Origin: JAQBGV01 sp032128395
Lineage (GTDB): Bacteria > Planctomycetota > UBA8108 > UBA1146
Direction: 5' to 3'
Assembly: GCA_032128395.1 (NCBI GenBank)
Contig: JAQBGV010000193.1
Location: 27,773-91,772, forward strand
Length of the DNA: 64,000 nt
A model generated the notes under the pieces. That model worked only from the letters and a program-made list of their open reading frames with translations, did not search any database and had not been told where the DNA came from. Made by a program: the position numbers and the translations under genes. Of this stretch, positions 18,556 through 26,829 are shown in pieces (within the stretch, counting starts at the first letter, position 1; every line of letters begins with the position of its first letter).

Positions 18556-19092
18556 TCACCTCCGAGTGGGCTCTCGGGATCCGAAGAGGATCTCGGCGAG
18601 GACGACCAAGTCGGTGATCGTGATCCGGCCGTCACCGTCTACGTCCGCGGCCTCGTACCCCCCGCCCGGTCGCGCGACCCCTGCGAAGACTCGCTGGAGG
18701 AGGTTGAAGTCTTCCTTGTCGACGTCCCCGTCCCCATCGACATCTCCCTGCAGCTTCCGCTCAGGGGTCGAGGGAGCGGGCGAGGCGTTGGAGCGTTGCG
18801 CCGGTCCGATACTCACCTGGCGCTCCGCGAGAGCGGCGAGCATCACGGCGTCGGCCTTGTCGATCGCACCGTTCTGATCGACATCGAGCTGCGCCCGCGT
18901 GTACCGGTGCGGCGCCCCGCCGAGGATGCTCCGCAGGATCGCGACGTCATCGAAGTCGTAGATCCCGTTGCCGTTCAGGTCTCCCGGAGCCAGCGCCCTG
19001 CTGGCCGCCACGTCTGCCGCGATCGCGCTCCCCGCGATTCCACTCGTCACCAAGAGAACCAGAGCCGTGAGCACTGCCTTGTGCGTACGCAT
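18556..19092 (-). CDS. Secreted protein of four dockerin/EF-hand repeats
   Basis: 178 residues, start at 19092 with AGGAGG upstream. A signal peptide (KAVLTALVLLVTSGIAGSAIA) is followed by almost nothing but calcium-binding loops: GDLNGNGIYDFDD, LDVDQNGAIDKAD, GDVDGDGDVDKED and ADVDGDGRITITD, arranged as two dockerin-type pairs joined by a Ser/Pro linker. There is no catalytic domain. It could be an adaptor, a calcium-dependent surface protein or a terminal fragment-like family. It has its own terminator. Confidence 0.85.
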   Translation of the reverse strand: MRTHKAVLTALVLLVTSGIAGSAIAADVAASRALAPGDLNGNGIYDFDDVAILRSILGGAPHRYTRAQLDVDQNGAIDKADAVMLAALAERQVSIGPAQRSNASPAPSTPERKLQGDVDGDGDVDKEDFNLLQRVFAGVARPGGGYEAADVDGDGRITITDLVVLAEILFGSREPTRR

Positions 19093-19302
19093 GTCGCCTC
19101 CTGCCTTTCCGACGCCCCTTCCCGCGCCGCTCCAGACCACCAGGAGCTCGACGCGGACGGGAGAAGAGGAAGCAGGCGGCGTGCCGCGCACGTGGAGGTG
19201 CGTAGGTCATGAGGAGATGGGGAGTTGGGTGACGAGCGGTGGAGGAGCGGGAGTGTCCCTGTCAGGGAATCGGACAGGGTGGGAGATCGGTATTGGGATG
19301 AT

Positions 19303-19456
19303 GGGACTGGCTCGCCGAAGGTGATGCCTGTCCCGGACCTCCGCCGGTACTCCGACGAATTAGGTTCGCTGCGAAACGGTCGTGAGAACCCGTTCATCAG
19401 ACGTGGATCTGCGGGCAAGCGTCCGGGACAGGCATCACCTTCGGCGAGCCCGTCCC
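19303..19456. repeat. Long inverted-repeat element A (REP/MITE-like)
   Basis: Arms 19303-19338 and 19421-19456 are complementary at 35 of 36 positions. They begin GGGACTGGCTCGCC and contain GGTGATGCCTGTCCCGGAC. An 82-base unpaired centre separates them. The same terminal words form element B at 21863-21976. There is no coding capacity. It lies just beyond the 3' end of rnc. Confidence 0.8.
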
Positions 19457-19476
19457 AGCTTTCGCGCTGCGCCCGC

Positions 19477-20217
19477 TCAATCCCCGTTCGGTATCTCCAC
19501 CCCGAGGGTCCGCAGCGACTCCTCCGCCGCGGACTGCTCCGCTTCCTTCTTGTTCTTGCCGGAGCCGTGGCCGAGCTTTCGCTTGCCGAGCATCGCTTGC
19601 ACCGTGAATTCCTTCGAGTGGTCGGGGCCGTGCTCGGAGATCACTTTGTAGGTCGGAGTTCGGTTCTCCTCTTTTTGCAGATGCTGCTGCAGGAGCGACT
19701 TGAAGTTCAAGGGGTGCTGATTCCGCTTCACCGCGATCACCTGGTGATACAGGTTGCGGATGCAGAACTCGCGCGCCTGTTCGAGCCCGCCGTCGAGGTA
19801 GATCGCCGCCACCACCGCCTCGAAAACGTTCGCGAGTAGAGATGGCGGCAGCTTGCGACGGTTCGTCACCCCCTTGCCGACCTGGAACGCCTCGTCGAGT
19901 CCGAGGCGTTCGCTCTCGGCGGCGAGGGTGGCCGTCGAGACGACGACCGACTTGATCTGGGTCAGCTCTCCCTCGGCGAGGTCGTCGAAGAAGTTGAAGA
20001 GGAACTCGGTCATCACCAACCCCAGGACGGAGTCGCCGAGGAACTCCATCCGCTCGTTGCAGGGGTTGTCGATCGTCTTGATCGATGAGTGCGTGAGGGC
20101 CTGGAGGAGATGTTCGGGGTCGCGGAAGGTGTAGCCGACGCGCTGCTCACACACCTCGAGGCGTTTGAGGTCCTCCTGAGGGATGTGCTCGTGCTCGAAG
20201 CTCCGCGGACCTGCCAT
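19477..20217 (-). CDS. rnc: Ribonuclease III
   Basis: 246 residues. The RNase III signature ERMEFLGDSVLGLVMTEFLF and the second acidic site VFEAVVAAIYLDGG form the catalytic domain. The C-terminal double-stranded-RNA-binding domain (NFKSLLQQHLQKEENRTPTY through GKNKKEAEQSAAEESLRTLG) completes the protein. It processes rRNA precursors and other structured RNA. A GTG one codon upstream (20220) is an alternative start. Confidence 0.97.
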   Translation of the reverse strand: MAGPRSFEHEHIPQEDLKRLEVCEQRVGYTFRDPEHLLQALTHSSIKTIDNPCNERMEFLGDSVLGLVMTEFLFNFFDDLAEGELTQIKSVVVSTATLAAESERLGLDEAFQVGKGVTNRRKLPPSLLANVFEAVVAAIYLDGGLEQAREFCIRNLYHQVIAVKRNQHPLNFKSLLQQHLQKEENRTPTYKVISEHGPDHSKEFTVQAMLGKRKLGHGSGKNKKEAEQSAAEESLRTLGVEIPNGD

Positions 20218-20417
20218 CACCTATCCTGACGGGGCTGACCCGGGGCGTTCCGGGGGCCACGACCCGGAGGGGACGTTCCGACGGCGGTCCGAGGCCGGGG
20301 TCTCTCCCCCCATGGGAAGGGGCGCCGGCGCCGCACCGGGAACTCCTCCGGGCAGTTCTTTTTCTATCGGTCGCCGGGAGTGGGTGGACCAGCGCAGCGG
20401 AGCGATTGGGGTCATCA

Positions 20418-20474
20418 CGGCGGGAAGGGGAAACCCCGTACGTCCGAACGGAACGGGGGCTCCCCTTCACGCCG
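20418..20474 (+). promoter_or_regulatory. Compound hairpin in the pilT leader
   Basis: Within the 430-base gap between rnc and pilT, an outer stem pairs CGGCG (20418-20422) and GAAGGGGA (20424-20431) with TCCCCTTC (20461-20468) and CGCCG (20470-20474), with one mismatch. Inside it CCCCGT (20434-20439) pairs with ACGGGG (20453-20458), and TCCG (20443-20446) pairs with CGGA (20449-20452). The nested structure is about 180 bases before the pilT start. It could be a structured leader or a promoter-distal element. I do not match it to a known riboswitch. The rest of the gap shows nothing clear. Confidence 0.5.
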
Positions 20475-20650
20475 GGAAAGCCACCCAAGATGCCCACCGC
20501 GGGCCGGAAGCCCTTCCAGGCGAAGAACTTGGAGTATATCGATCGAGCCCCTCCCGGAGCAAGGGCGCCCGAGGAGTGTGCCCGAAGATGCGGTGCGATG
20601 GCCGCACATCGATTCACGCGGTACAAACGGCCCTCTCGGAAGGAGAGACC

Positions 20651-21862
20651 GTGAATTTCCCCCCGAATCCGCCGCTCCCGCGTCCGTCGACGTCCTCGGG
20701 CGCTTCCGGCAAGGCCGGGTCGACGCGCTCCGCTCCCGCCGTGTACCCCGTCGGGGGACATGTCCTGTCGATCTTCGATCTTCTCGCCCGGTTCACCGAG
20801 ACCGCCTACATGGTCGATGGCATCTCTCGGCTCTCCGACCTGCACCTCACCGTCGGCGAACCGATCCGGTACCGCTTCGATGGCGAGCTCGTCACGCTCC
20901 CCGACGCATTTCCCGTCACGCCGGAGATCCTCGAGCAACTGCTCGCCCCGATCCTGAGCGAGGAGCAACTGGCTCGGCTCCGGTCGAGTACGCAGGAATC
21001 GGTCGATGCCGGCTTCGAGTGGGCCGAGAGGGCGCTCAGCTTCCGGATCAACGTCTTCCACGATCGTCACGGACTCGCGTCCGCGATCCGCGTCCTCCCC
21101 CGCAGCATCCCACCCCTCTCGGGAATCGGGTTCCCGGATGAGTCGGTGTGGCGGGAGATCGTCGACCTCTCCCAAGGTCTCGTCATCGTGACCGGGGTCA
21201 CCGGAAGCGGGAAGTCGACGACGATTGCGAGCATCCTGCAACACATCAACCGCAACCGAGGGGCTCGGATCATCACCCTCGAGGATCCGATCGAGTACGT
21301 GCTCGACAGCGAGAAGGCGCTCGTCTCCCAGCGCGAGCTCGGCCGCCACCTCTCGAGTTTCTCGGATGGTCTGCGCAGCGCCCTGCGCGAAGACCCGGAC
21401 GTGATCTTCGTCGGCGAGATCCGCGACCGGGAGACGGGGTCACTCGCTCTCACCGCGGCCGAGACCGGACACCTCGTCCTGACCACGCTCCACACCCGCG
21501 ACACTCGAGGGGCGATCACTCGGCTCGTCGACCTCTTCCCCGCGGAACGAACGAAGGAGCTGAGCACGCAACTCTCGTTCGCGCTCTCGACGATCATCGG
21601 GCAGAAGCTGGTGCCGAACGCCGTAGGGGGAGGCCGACGCGTCGCGATGGAAGTCCTCAAGAACACGCCTTCGATCGCGCACCTGATCCGGAGCGGCAAG
21701 TGGGAGCAGATCTACACGACGATCGAGACGCAGCGCGCCGCGGGGATGATCACGATGGAGCGGCATCTGATGTCGCTGGTCGAGCAAGGGAAGATCACGA
21801 GGGAAGCCGCACTCCACGCGGCGAACACCCGGTCGCTGCTCGCATTCCTCGGCGAAAAGTAG
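20651..21862 (+). CDS. pilT: Type IV pilus retraction ATPase
   Basis: 403 residues from a GTG at 20651 with AGGAGA four bases upstream; the longer upstream frame is non-coding in composition. Motifs of secretion/retraction ATPases are in order: LSDLHLTVGEPIRYRFDG, Walker A GVTGSGKST (182-190), Asp box ITLEDPIEY, Walker B DPDVIFVGEIRD (248-259) and His box TGHLVLTTLHT. An N-terminal Ser/Pro extension of about 40 residues is unusual. PilT powers pilus retraction. No other pilus gene is present, so the rest of the machine is encoded elsewhere. Confidence 0.93.
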   Translation: MNFPPNPPLPRPSTSSGASGKAGSTRSAPAVYPVGGHVLSIFDLLARFTETAYMVDGISRLSDLHLTVGEPIRYRFDGELVTLPDAFPVTPEILEQLLAPILSEEQLARLRSSTQESVDAGFEWAERALSFRINVFHDRHGLASAIRVLPRSIPPLSGIGFPDESVWREIVDLSQGLVIVTGVTGSGKSTTIASILQHINRNRGARIITLEDPIEYVLDSEKALVSQRELGRHLSSFSDGLRSALREDPDVIFVGEIRDRETGSLALTAAETGHLVLTTLHTRDTRGAITRLVDLFPAERTKELSTQLSFALSTIIGQKLVPNAVGGGRRVAMEVLKNTPSIAHLIRSGKWEQIYTTIETQRAAGMITMERHLMSLVEQGKITREAALHAANTRSLLAFLGEK

Positions 21863-21976
21863 GGGACTGGCTCACCGCAGGTGATGCCTGTCCCGGACGC
21901 TCGCCCGTTGCTCCATAGCTCTCAAACCAGGCGATCCTCCGGGACAGGCAGCACGGCTTCGCCGCGAGCCAGTCCC
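21863..21976. repeat. Inverted-repeat element B, abutting pilT
   Basis: The left arm starts on the base after the pilT stop: GGGACTGGCTC at 21863, running to CCTGTCCCGGA. The right arm at 21938-21976 is its complement at both ends but differs in the middle of the stem. It shares its terminal words with element A. It may double as a terminator for pilT. Confidence 0.75.
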
Positions 21977-22009
21977 ATCATCCATTCGCGCACTCGCCAG
22001 CAACTCTCC

Positions 22010-25000
22010 TCAATGACTCACCAGGATCGTCACGTCATCGTCGACGATCTCGGCTCCGAGATGGATCGACCATCCCCCCGGGCCGCGGGATACGGCCTTA
22101 TAGGGATAGAAGCCGGGGCTGAGGAGCGGAACGACGAGGCGGGCGCGGGCGCGAAGGGCGATCGTTCCGTCGGTCCGCCACTCTCTTCCCCGCCACACCC
22201 ACCGCGGCAGCTCGATCCACGCGTCGGGGTCGTTCAGCACCGACTCGCCGAGCTGAAAGATCAGGTCGTACGCGTCCCTCTCGATCTGGATCGGATCGCC
22301 GCCGAGCAGTTCTCCCCCCGAGAGCGGGATGGGGCGCGCGGTCCCGACCTCGAAATCGAGCGTGTGCCTCGATGCACTCTGAGGGATGAGCGAGATACAG
22401 ACCGTCGAGGCGCCGGACGGCAGCGGGAGTTGCACGCGTCCGTTCCGGACGGGGGCGGCGCGGAGTCGGCCGGGGTCGCTCGGATCGTCGGTGACGATCG
22501 CAAAGCCGCTATCGAGAAGTTTCCCGTTCAGTCTCGCGATCGCCGGGCGGAAGTCCGCGTCGATCTCGAGGCGCAGATTCTTCCGGAACCCGGGGATCAC
22601 GGCGGTCTCCGCGCTCGGCCCCACGATCCCGGCGGGGAGCGCGGTAGGTCCCCAGTCGAGTTGGTAGCGCCCGGGTCGCACGTCCCGGTAGGTCGTCGGC
22701 TCCCGCGTGAGGATCTCTCCCAGGTCGATCTTTCCCTCTTCGGGATCGTCGGAGATGAAGGAGAGCCGGAAGCGATCCTGCAGCGGGTCGGATCCCGATC
22801 CTTGACGGATCGCGGCGATCACGAGCTCGTTCCCGTCGGCGAGGAACAGCGTCGCGGGAGGACCGTCGAGGTCTACGGGAGAGAGCACCGCCGGCGTCGA
22901 TCCGGGCATCTTCGCGACGAGGGCGAGCACGGCATTCCGATCGATACCCGTGAGGTCGATCGAGAAGACTCCGCCGGCGCCCGACTCGACGCGTCGGCGG
23001 ATGTTCCTGGGATCGAGATCGCGCCCCGGGTACCGATGTGCCGCGCTGGGGTGCATGAGGACGACCTCCGCCCCCGCGGCACCCTCCCCGCCATCGAGGA
23101 GCACCACTCCCTTGAGCGTGCGGCGCTCCTCGAGGAAGAAGGGCTCCGCTTCGTTCTCGCCGGGGGCGAGGTCGAGAATGACGACGGTCGCGGTCGCGGT
23201 CGAGTCGTGTCGGATCTCGCGGATGTGGATGCCGGACGCGAGCCCGCCGACTTTGAAACGGCCGTGATCGAGCGAGAAGGGGGCGGTCTCTCCGTAGCGG
23301 ATCGTCGTGCCCTCGGGCCATTCCTTCCCCGCGGGGGCGACGATCGGGATCACCCGGCCGGTCCCGTCGAGACGTCGCTGACCGAGATCGCGGAGTTCCG
23401 ACGCGAGACTCGCCGCTCTCACGAGCTGGATCGGTCGGGTGATCTCTCCCCCGGCGGGAACGGTCACGTACATCGGGATCCTCTCGGAGGTAGGAGGCTC
23501 GACGTGAATGCGATTCGGGACGTCGTACACCGTCTCGATCAGATAGATCCCCGCCCCGAGCTCCTCTCCTCCGGACGGGGTTCCCTCCCCGAGGTTCGGA
23601 TCGATCGGCGTCGAGGTGACCAGTGCATTCGCGACAGGCATGCCCGAAGCGCTCAGCACCGTGACGATGACTTCGTTCCGCTCGGCCGCGGGGAGCTCGA
23701 TCATCGCCTCGGAGAAACGTCCATCCACCGTGACCACGAGCGGGTAGACGCCATCCTCCTCCTCGATGCTCTCCCAGTGCAGCGCGTACTCACCGGGGAG
23801 CAAGAACCGTGCTTCGAGGTAAGGGGGTTTGCCGATCGGGAACTGCCGGACCAGATCGACCACCTCGTGATCGCGGTCCTGGAACCCCTCGAGCCACGCC
23901 TCGGGGGGAAGGGTCGGACCGGCGCCCTCGATCCGGAAGTAGAATCGCGCGACGCGCGGCTCGGTCGGAGCGAGGGTCCCTAGCATCACGTATCCGGGTT
24001 CGGTCCGACCGCGCGGCTCTGCATCGGCGAAGAGGGCGCCGCTTCCGAGCGCGAGCGCCTCGAAGAGTCGTGCCCCTTCGACCCAGTCCTCGGACCCGAA
24101 AGTTCCATCCGGGGCCAGGCGGTACGAGGCGCGGATCACCGGGTCCTGTTCGTCCCCGCGACGGATCCGTTCGATGATCCGGTAGCGCGGGGTCTCCCAG
24201 GGGGGGATGCCGACCACTCGCCCCGTGGTGATGAAGCGATTCGCGTCGGAGGTGAAGAGCGGGATCGCCAGGCCGACGTCGGTATCTTCGTTGGCCAGGC
24301 GAAACTCGCCGTGAACTTCGGTGATCCAGGGTCCGGTCACTCGGAAGCGATAGAAGCGCATCGGATCGAGCCCTCCGACCAGGGCCCGCGACCCACCCGA
24401 AATCGGGGTTCGGAAGCGTGAGGCGGCGAACTCCTCCCCCGAAATCTCGAGGACCGCACCTTCGAGGTCGGATGGTCCGACTCCCGAGAGCAGCACCGAG
24501 ACCGCGTCGCGAGCGGGCACGACCAAGTCACCGAGGTCGAGCGTGGTCGCCTGGTCCGACCGCGCGGGGGTGATCACCTCGACGGGGGCCGCATCGCGCG
24601 CGGCCACGATGAGGCGCTGCCCTTCGGGTGGGAGCTGGCCGACGAACTCGGCGTAGCCTTCCCGGTCGCGGTGCACCGAGGTCAGGTCGGCGGAGATCCT
24701 GACTTGCTCGGCGGGGACCGGTCGCGGCTGGTTCTGGTCATCGAGCTGGACGAGACGCAGGGAGAGCCGCGGGGCGGGGCGCCCGTCGAGCCAGAGTCGA
24801 CTCGGGTGCCCGGGGATGAAGAACTCGCGCGACGCATCACGAAAGGATGCATCGAGGACCCTCAGGGTCACGACCTTCGGCAGGTCGACGAGCTGGGGGG
24901 CTTTCGGTTCGCGCTCGGCGACTCCGAATCGGAAGGACCCCGCCAGGTCGGTGCGTACCCGGAAGGTGCGGGCATTCTCGCGGATGGTCAGCTCGATGGT

Positions 25001-26173
25001 CGTGAGCGCGACCGGATCGCCGTCCGCATCGACGAGCTCGAACGTCTCGATCGTCTCCGGAACCAGATGGAGCGTGTAGATCGGAACGGGGGTCCCGGTC
25101 GCATCCACTCCATCTTCATCCACTTCCCCGGCCCACATCGGGCGCGGCAGCCAGTGCGGGTACGGCACGATCAGAGGGTCGATCAACTGGAGTTCTTCGA
25201 CCCCGTGAATGTACGTGATTCGACCAAAGGCATCGGTGGTCCTCAGCGCGACCTCCTCGTTCTCGAGGCGGAGCAGGCTCGGACCCTCTTCGGGGAGGTA
25301 CGGATCCGCGCGTCGCCGGCTGCGCACCGTCGCACCTGGGAACGGGTTCCGATCCCCATCGACGAAGAAGGTCTCCGTGAGCCAAGTGCGCCTGAGGGGG
25401 ATCCGCAGGAACGGCCACTCCCCGCCGAGGGTGCACTCTTCTTCGACGAGCGCGACGCCGGGCGCAAACTCCTCGGCGACGACCTCGACGCGGATCCGCG
25501 TCCGTGGGTCCTCGGGTCGGAACACGGGGATCTGGAAGCGGCCGCTCGGATCGGTGATCGCCTCGACCACCGCCTCGGGCGAGAACGCTGGATACCCGTT
25601 CGGCTGATCGCTGAATGTGATGCGGAGCGCCGCTCCGGTGATCGGGGAACCGGTAGCCGCATCGACGACGACCCCCGCGGCCTGGAGATCGATCGGAGGG
25701 CGAGTCGGGGATGGACCACGACCGGGTCGATCGAGGATGGTCCCGGGGGGGATGCGCGTCCCGTCGATGAACACGCCCCGGCCGCCGACTATGATCTTGT
25801 CGCTTCCGAACCGGAGGTCGGACCCGGCGGGGATCCCGTACGGTCCAAAGACACTCTCGGTGGTCGCCCGCACCTGCAACTCACCCTCGTCGAGGATCGG
25901 CACCCCTTCCTCGAAGTGAAAGGTCGATCCCGGTTCGACCTCGACGACGAGACCCGGTTGCTCGATCGAGAACCCGGTCGGAGTGAGATAACCGCCGTCG
26001 TCCGTTCGCTGGACCTCGCCATCCAGATAGCTCCACCCTTCGACCGTGATCAGCGTGGTGCGTGGGGAGGGGGCGACGCGGCGATCTTCGCGGGTGGTCA
26101 GGGCGATGAAGAGGATGGCGCCGACCGTGACCGTGGATCCGAGAACGAGCGCAACGATCCGAGGTGCGGACAT
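22010..26173 (-). CDS. Large membrane-anchored beta-domain protein
   Basis: 1387 residues from the ATG at 26173 (GAGG seven bases upstream). One N-terminal transmembrane anchor (IVALVLGSTVTVGAILFIAL) is followed by a very long exported part. It contains repeated carboxypeptidase-regulatory-like beta-sandwiches, for example GVVVDAATGSPITGAALRIT, TFFVDGDRNPFPGATVRS and TVLSASGMPVANALVTS. No catalytic motif is visible. Such proteins may be surface scaffolds or adhesins. It is convergent with pilT, with element B between them. I cannot assign a function. Confidence 0.75.
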   Translation of the reverse strand: MSAPRIVALVLGSTVTVGAILFIALTTREDRRVAPSPRTTLITVEGWSYLDGEVQRTDDGGYLTPTGFSIEQPGLVVEVEPGSTFHFEEGVPILDEGELQVRATTESVFGPYGIPAGSDLRFGSDKIIVGGRGVFIDGTRIPPGTILDRPGRGPSPTRPPIDLQAAGVVVDAATGSPITGAALRITFSDQPNGYPAFSPEAVVEAITDPSGRFQIPVFRPEDPRTRIRVEVVAEEFAPGVALVEEECTLGGEWPFLRIPLRRTWLTETFFVDGDRNPFPGATVRSRRRADPYLPEEGPSLLRLENEEVALRTTDAFGRITYIHGVEELQLIDPLIVPYPHWLPRPMWAGEVDEDGVDATGTPVPIYTLHLVPETIETFELVDADGDPVALTTIELTIRENARTFRVRTDLAGSFRFGVAEREPKAPQLVDLPKVVTLRVLDASFRDASREFFIPGHPSRLWLDGRPAPRLSLRLVQLDDQNQPRPVPAEQVRISADLTSVHRDREGYAEFVGQLPPEGQRLIVAARDAAPVEVITPARSDQATTLDLGDLVVPARDAVSVLLSGVGPSDLEGAVLEISGEEFAASRFRTPISGGSRALVGGLDPMRFYRFRVTGPWITEVHGEFRLANEDTDVGLAIPLFTSDANRFITTGRVVGIPPWETPRYRIIERIRRGDEQDPVIRASYRLAPDGTFGSEDWVEGARLFEALALGSGALFADAEPRGRTEPGYVMLGTLAPTEPRVARFYFRIEGAGPTLPPEAWLEGFQDRDHEVVDLVRQFPIGKPPYLEARFLLPGEYALHWESIEEEDGVYPLVVTVDGRFSEAMIELPAAERNEVIVTVLSASGMPVANALVTSTPIDPNLGEGTPSGGEELGAGIYLIETVYDVPNRIHVEPPTSERIPMYVTVPAGGEITRPIQLVRAASLASELRDLGQRRLDGTGRVIPIVAPAGKEWPEGTTIRYGETAPFSLDHGRFKVGGLASGIHIREIRHDSTATATVVILDLAPGENEAEPFFLEERRTLKGVVLLDGGEGAAGAEVVLMHPSAAHRYPGRDLDPRNIRRRVESGAGGVFSIDLTGIDRNAVLALVAKMPGSTPAVLSPVDLDGPPATLFLADGNELVIAAIRQGSGSDPLQDRFRLSFISDDPEEGKIDLGEILTREPTTYRDVRPGRYQLDWGPTALPAGIVGPSAETAVIPGFRKNLRLEIDADFRPAIARLNGKLLDSGFAIVTDDPSDPGRLRAAPVRNGRVQLPLPSGASTVCISLIPQSASRHTLDFEVGTARPIPLSGGELLGGDPIQIERDAYDLIFQLGESVLNDPDAWIELPRWVWRGREWRTDGTIALRARARLVVPLLSPGFYPYKAVSRGPGGWSIHLGAEIVDDDVTILVSH

Positions 26174-26405
26174 GTCGGGACCTCGCTCCAGGGTGGGTCG
26201 GTCGATACGCTCGGTCGCGCTGGGTATTCGGTTCATTCACCGACTTGGGCTCAGCGCCCGATGATGAACCGTTGCCGCTCAACCTCAAGGGATCACCCAG
26301 GTTGGGCGATTCTTCCGCGAGTCACCCAACGGGGGTGGCCCGGAACGGGGACGGAAACGAGCCCGGGGGGTACTCTCCGATGACCGCCCTCAGGAAGGAC
26401 ACCCC

Positions 26406-26825
26406 ATGCCCAGCCCCACCGAGGAGCTGATCCGCCGTTACTTCGCCGCACTGAACCAGAGGGACCCGGAGGCGCTGCTCGCGTGCCTCGCGGACGGGAT
26501 CGAGCATCAAGTCAATCAGGCCTCGGTCCGCAACGGGAAAGCGGCGTTCGGGGAATTCATCGAGACGATGCGGCGACACTACGACGAGCGCATCGAGGGG
26601 CTGGTCGTTCTGACCGACGCGGCCGGGGAGCGCGCCGCCGCCGAATATACCGCCGACGGAGCCTATCGAGTCCGCGCCGAGGGTCTCCCCCCCGCCCGCG
26701 GGCAGCGCTATTCGATCCCCGTCGGTTGCTTCTTCTCGGTGCGGAACGGCGCGATCACCCGCGTCACGACGTACCTGAACGTCGGCGACTGGGTCCGCCA
26801 GCTCGAGGCCGTGAACCAAGCTTGA
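26406..26825 (+). CDS. NTF2/SnoaL-like protein
   Basis: 139 residues with the compact cone-shaped NTF2-like fold: an N-terminal helix pair EELIRRYFAALNQRDPEALL, the central LADGIEHQVNQ strand region, and the closing strands VGCFFSVRNGAITRVTTYLN. It resembles ketosteroid-isomerase-related nuclear-transport-factor-2 proteins of unknown substrate. AGGAAGGA precedes the ATG. It is convergent with the dehydrogenase that follows. Confidence 0.8.
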   Translation: MPSPTEELIRRYFAALNQRDPEALLACLADGIEHQVNQASVRNGKAAFGEFIETMRRHYDERIEGLVVLTDAAGERAAAEYTADGAYRVRAEGLPPARGQRYSIPVGCFFSVRNGAITRVTTYLNVGDWVRQLEAVNQA

Positions 26826-26829
26826 GCGA

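Noticed and set aside
20401..20540. Cyclic-di-GMP or cobalamin riboswitch before pilT
   Set aside because: Short words look similar, but the conserved core bases and helix order of those classes are not present.
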